From Chryseobacterium sp. VAUSW3 (GTDB lineage Bacteria; Bacteroidota; Bacteroidia; Flavobacteriales; Weeksellaceae): a stretch of DNA of 64,000 nt. Position 1 is the first letter of the stretch. Each line of letters starts with the position of its first letter. The notes under the pieces were generated by a model. The model made no database searches, was not told the DNA's origin, and saw only the letters and a program-made list of their open reading frames with translations. The position numbers and the translations under genes are program-made. The stretch is taken from assembly GCF_002205795.1 (NCBI RefSeq), contig NZ_NIUY01000002.1:434001-498000 (forward strand). The letters run 5' to 3'. Positions 62,690 to 64,000 of this stretch are shown piece by piece.

Positions 62690-64000
62690 TTATTCTGTAT
62701 CACTGTTATAATTCACCGTGGCGTACAAATCCAATCTGCGGTCTGTCATTGTCCGCACAGCGCCATAATGATGCAGTTCTTTCAGTAGATTCAGATCTAC
62801 ATCTACAATCAGTGTGGTTTCTGTATTCGCGGTAGCTTCACCTTTAATAGCATTAGACGGAAAAGCAAAATCCGAAGGCGTAAAAACCGCCGCCTGGCCA
62901 AACTGGATATCCATATTATTTACACCCGGCAAATTCCCGACACACCCGGCGATTGCAACATAGCATTCATTTTCTATAGCTCTTGCCGCCGCGCAGTGAC
63001 GAACGCGGGTGTAGGCATTTTGGGTATCGGTTAAATAAGGAACAAATAAAATTTTCATCCCCTGATCTGCTAAAATCCTTGGCAGTTCCGGAAATTCCAC
63101 ATCATAACAGATAACCAATCCCACTTTTCCACAATCGGTGTCGATGACTTTGATCTCGTTGCCGCCTTTCATCCCGTAATATTTTTTCTCATTGGGTGTG
63201 ATGTGAATTTTTCTGTGTTCATCAATTTTTCCGTCACGGTGAAGCAGGTAGCTGATGTTGTAAAGTTCACCATCTTCTACAATTGGCATACTTCCGCCAA
63301 CGATATTAATGTTGTAACCGATGGCAAATTCCGAAAGTTTTTGTTTGATTTCTTCTGTTAATTCAGCGAGTTTGAACATACTTTCACGTTCCGACAGATG
63401 ATTGAAAGGAGCAAGTAAAGGTGTGTTGAAAAGTTCCGGGAACATGATGAAATCCGATTTATAATCTGCCATCACATTCACGAAAAACTCTACCTGCTCA
63501 AAAAACGCATCCAGATTTTTAAAATGCCTCATCTGCCACTGAACCAAACCCAGACGAATGACAGAATCCTGCATTGTATTGGGCTTTTTGCTGTAATAAA
63601 TGTTGTTCCACTGAAGTAACACCGCGTTTTGTTCAGAATGCTGATCTTCCGGTAAATAGTTTTTGAGAATTCTTACCGGCAGAAAATTATTGGCGAGTTG
63701 AAAACTTAACACCGGATCATAAATTTCTTTATTTCTTACTTTCTGGATATAGGCTCTTGGCGAAAGTTCCGAACTGTACAGGTGATAATTCGGGATTCTG
63801 CCGCCAACCATTATCGATTTTAAGTTGAGGGTTTCGCAAAGTTCTTTTCTTACATCATAAAGTCTTCTGGCAAGCCGAAGTTTTCTAAATTCGGGATCTA
63901 CAAAAACTTCAATTCCGTACAAAACATTTCCGGTTTCCGAATGGGTGTTAAAGGTGTAATTTCCTGTGATTTCTTTGTATGTATGATCGTCGCCGTACAG
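62690..64000 (-). CDS. GNAT acetyltransferase/carbon-nitrogen hydrolase fusion (cut by right edge)
   Basis: The frame is open to the right edge (26 more codons after the TTG at 63922), so the 5' end lies outside. The visible start (GDDHTYKEITG ... YGIEVFVDPEFRKLRLARRLYDVRKELCETLNLK) is the C-terminal half of a GNAT domain; the nitrilase-type hydrolase (about 140-400 from 63922) has Glu in DFIMFPELF, Lys in HRKIHITPNE and Cys in GLVICYDVEFPE, the E-K-C triad. Such fusions cleave or transfer acyl amides; substrate unknown. The TTG at 63922 is not the true start. Confidence 0.92.
   Translation of the reverse strand: MYGDDHTYKEITGNYTFNTHSETGNVLYGIEVFVDPEFRKLRLARRLYDVRKELCETLNLKSIMVGGRIPNYHLYSSELSPRAYIQKVRNKEIYDPVLSFQLANNFLPVRILKNYLPEDQHSEQNAVLLQWNNIYYSKKPNTMQDSVIRLGLVQWQMRHFKNLDAFFEQVEFFVNVMADYKSDFIMFPELFNTPLLAPFNHLSERESMFKLAELTEEIKQKLSEFAIGYNINIVGGSMPIVEDGELYNISYLLHRDGKIDEHRKIHITPNEKKYYGMKGGNEIKVIDTDCGKVGLVICYDVEFPELPRILADQGMKILFVPYLTDTQNAYTRVRHCAAARAIENECYVAIAGCVGNLPGVNNMDIQFGQAAVFTPSDFAFPSNAIKGEATANTETTLIVDVDLNLLKELHHYGAVRTMTDRRLDLYATVNYNSDTE

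Overview
The window looks like a chromosomal segment of a Bacteroidota bacterium of the Flavobacteriia, closest in style to Chryseobacterium/Kaistella-type Weeksellaceae. Signs of this are a PorQ homologue and a type IX secretion (T9SS) sorting domain, a TamL-type outer-membrane assembly lipoprotein, a BlaI/M56-BlaR1-like pair, a DUF2723 membrane protein, an atpD-atpC pair, and promoters of the TTG-N19-TAnnTTTG type instead of the E. coli type.

Layout. Positions 1-831 hold the end of a cassette array: a DUF5694-like gene end, one attC-like site, and the 5' stub of a cassette gene that runs abruptly into the last codons of a LUD-domain (LutC-like) gene. A nucleosidase follows, then thrA-thrB-thrC (1610-6631), which make threonine from aspartate. 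A strong terminator and a truncated IS5-type transposase come next. From about 7.45 to 15.35 kb there is a second, larger array: small genes, nearly one per unit, all on the + strand. Most encode lipoproteins, secreted proteins or small membrane proteins. The genes are separated by ~115-200 bp inverted-repeat sites. The sequence just after one site is complementary to the start of the next site, unit after unit. This is the signature of integron cassettes cut between G and TT, but no integrase gene lies in the window. Two ORF-less units carry a second, 91-bp repeat.

From 15.4 to 18.0 kb lie an unknown small gene, an orphan LytTR response regulator and a two-gene unit of a prokaryotic viperin (radical SAM antiviral enzyme) plus a cytidylate-kinase-like nucleotide kinase, the bacterial counterpart of the vertebrate viperin/CMPK2 neighbours.

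From 18.3 kb to the right edge the content is core genome: typA, a YdcH-like protein, blaI/blaR1-like, ychF, a Ca-type P-ATPase, an AI-2E-type permease, parE and parC (with a small membrane gene between them), an M28 peptidase with propeller and PDZ parts, a lipoprotein gene broken by one stop codon, tamL divergent from and overlapping an rRNA methyltransferase gene, an envelope trio (YtxH, holin-like, unknown), porQ-cmk, pyrH-frr, a T9SS cargo protein, a Rossmann oxidoreductase, an MmcQ-like protein, ribF, atpD-atpC, a large B12-type radical SAM protein, an Rnk/GreA-like factor, a serine-palmitoyltransferase-like enzyme, a cysteine-synthase-family enzyme, a DUF2723 membrane protein with DUF1697, kdsA, a TonB-dependent receptor, and a GNAT/carbon-nitrogen hydrolase fusion cut by the right edge. 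I found no rRNA, tRNA, CRISPR array or phage.

All readings come from inspection only. Family names rest on remembered motifs, not on searches.
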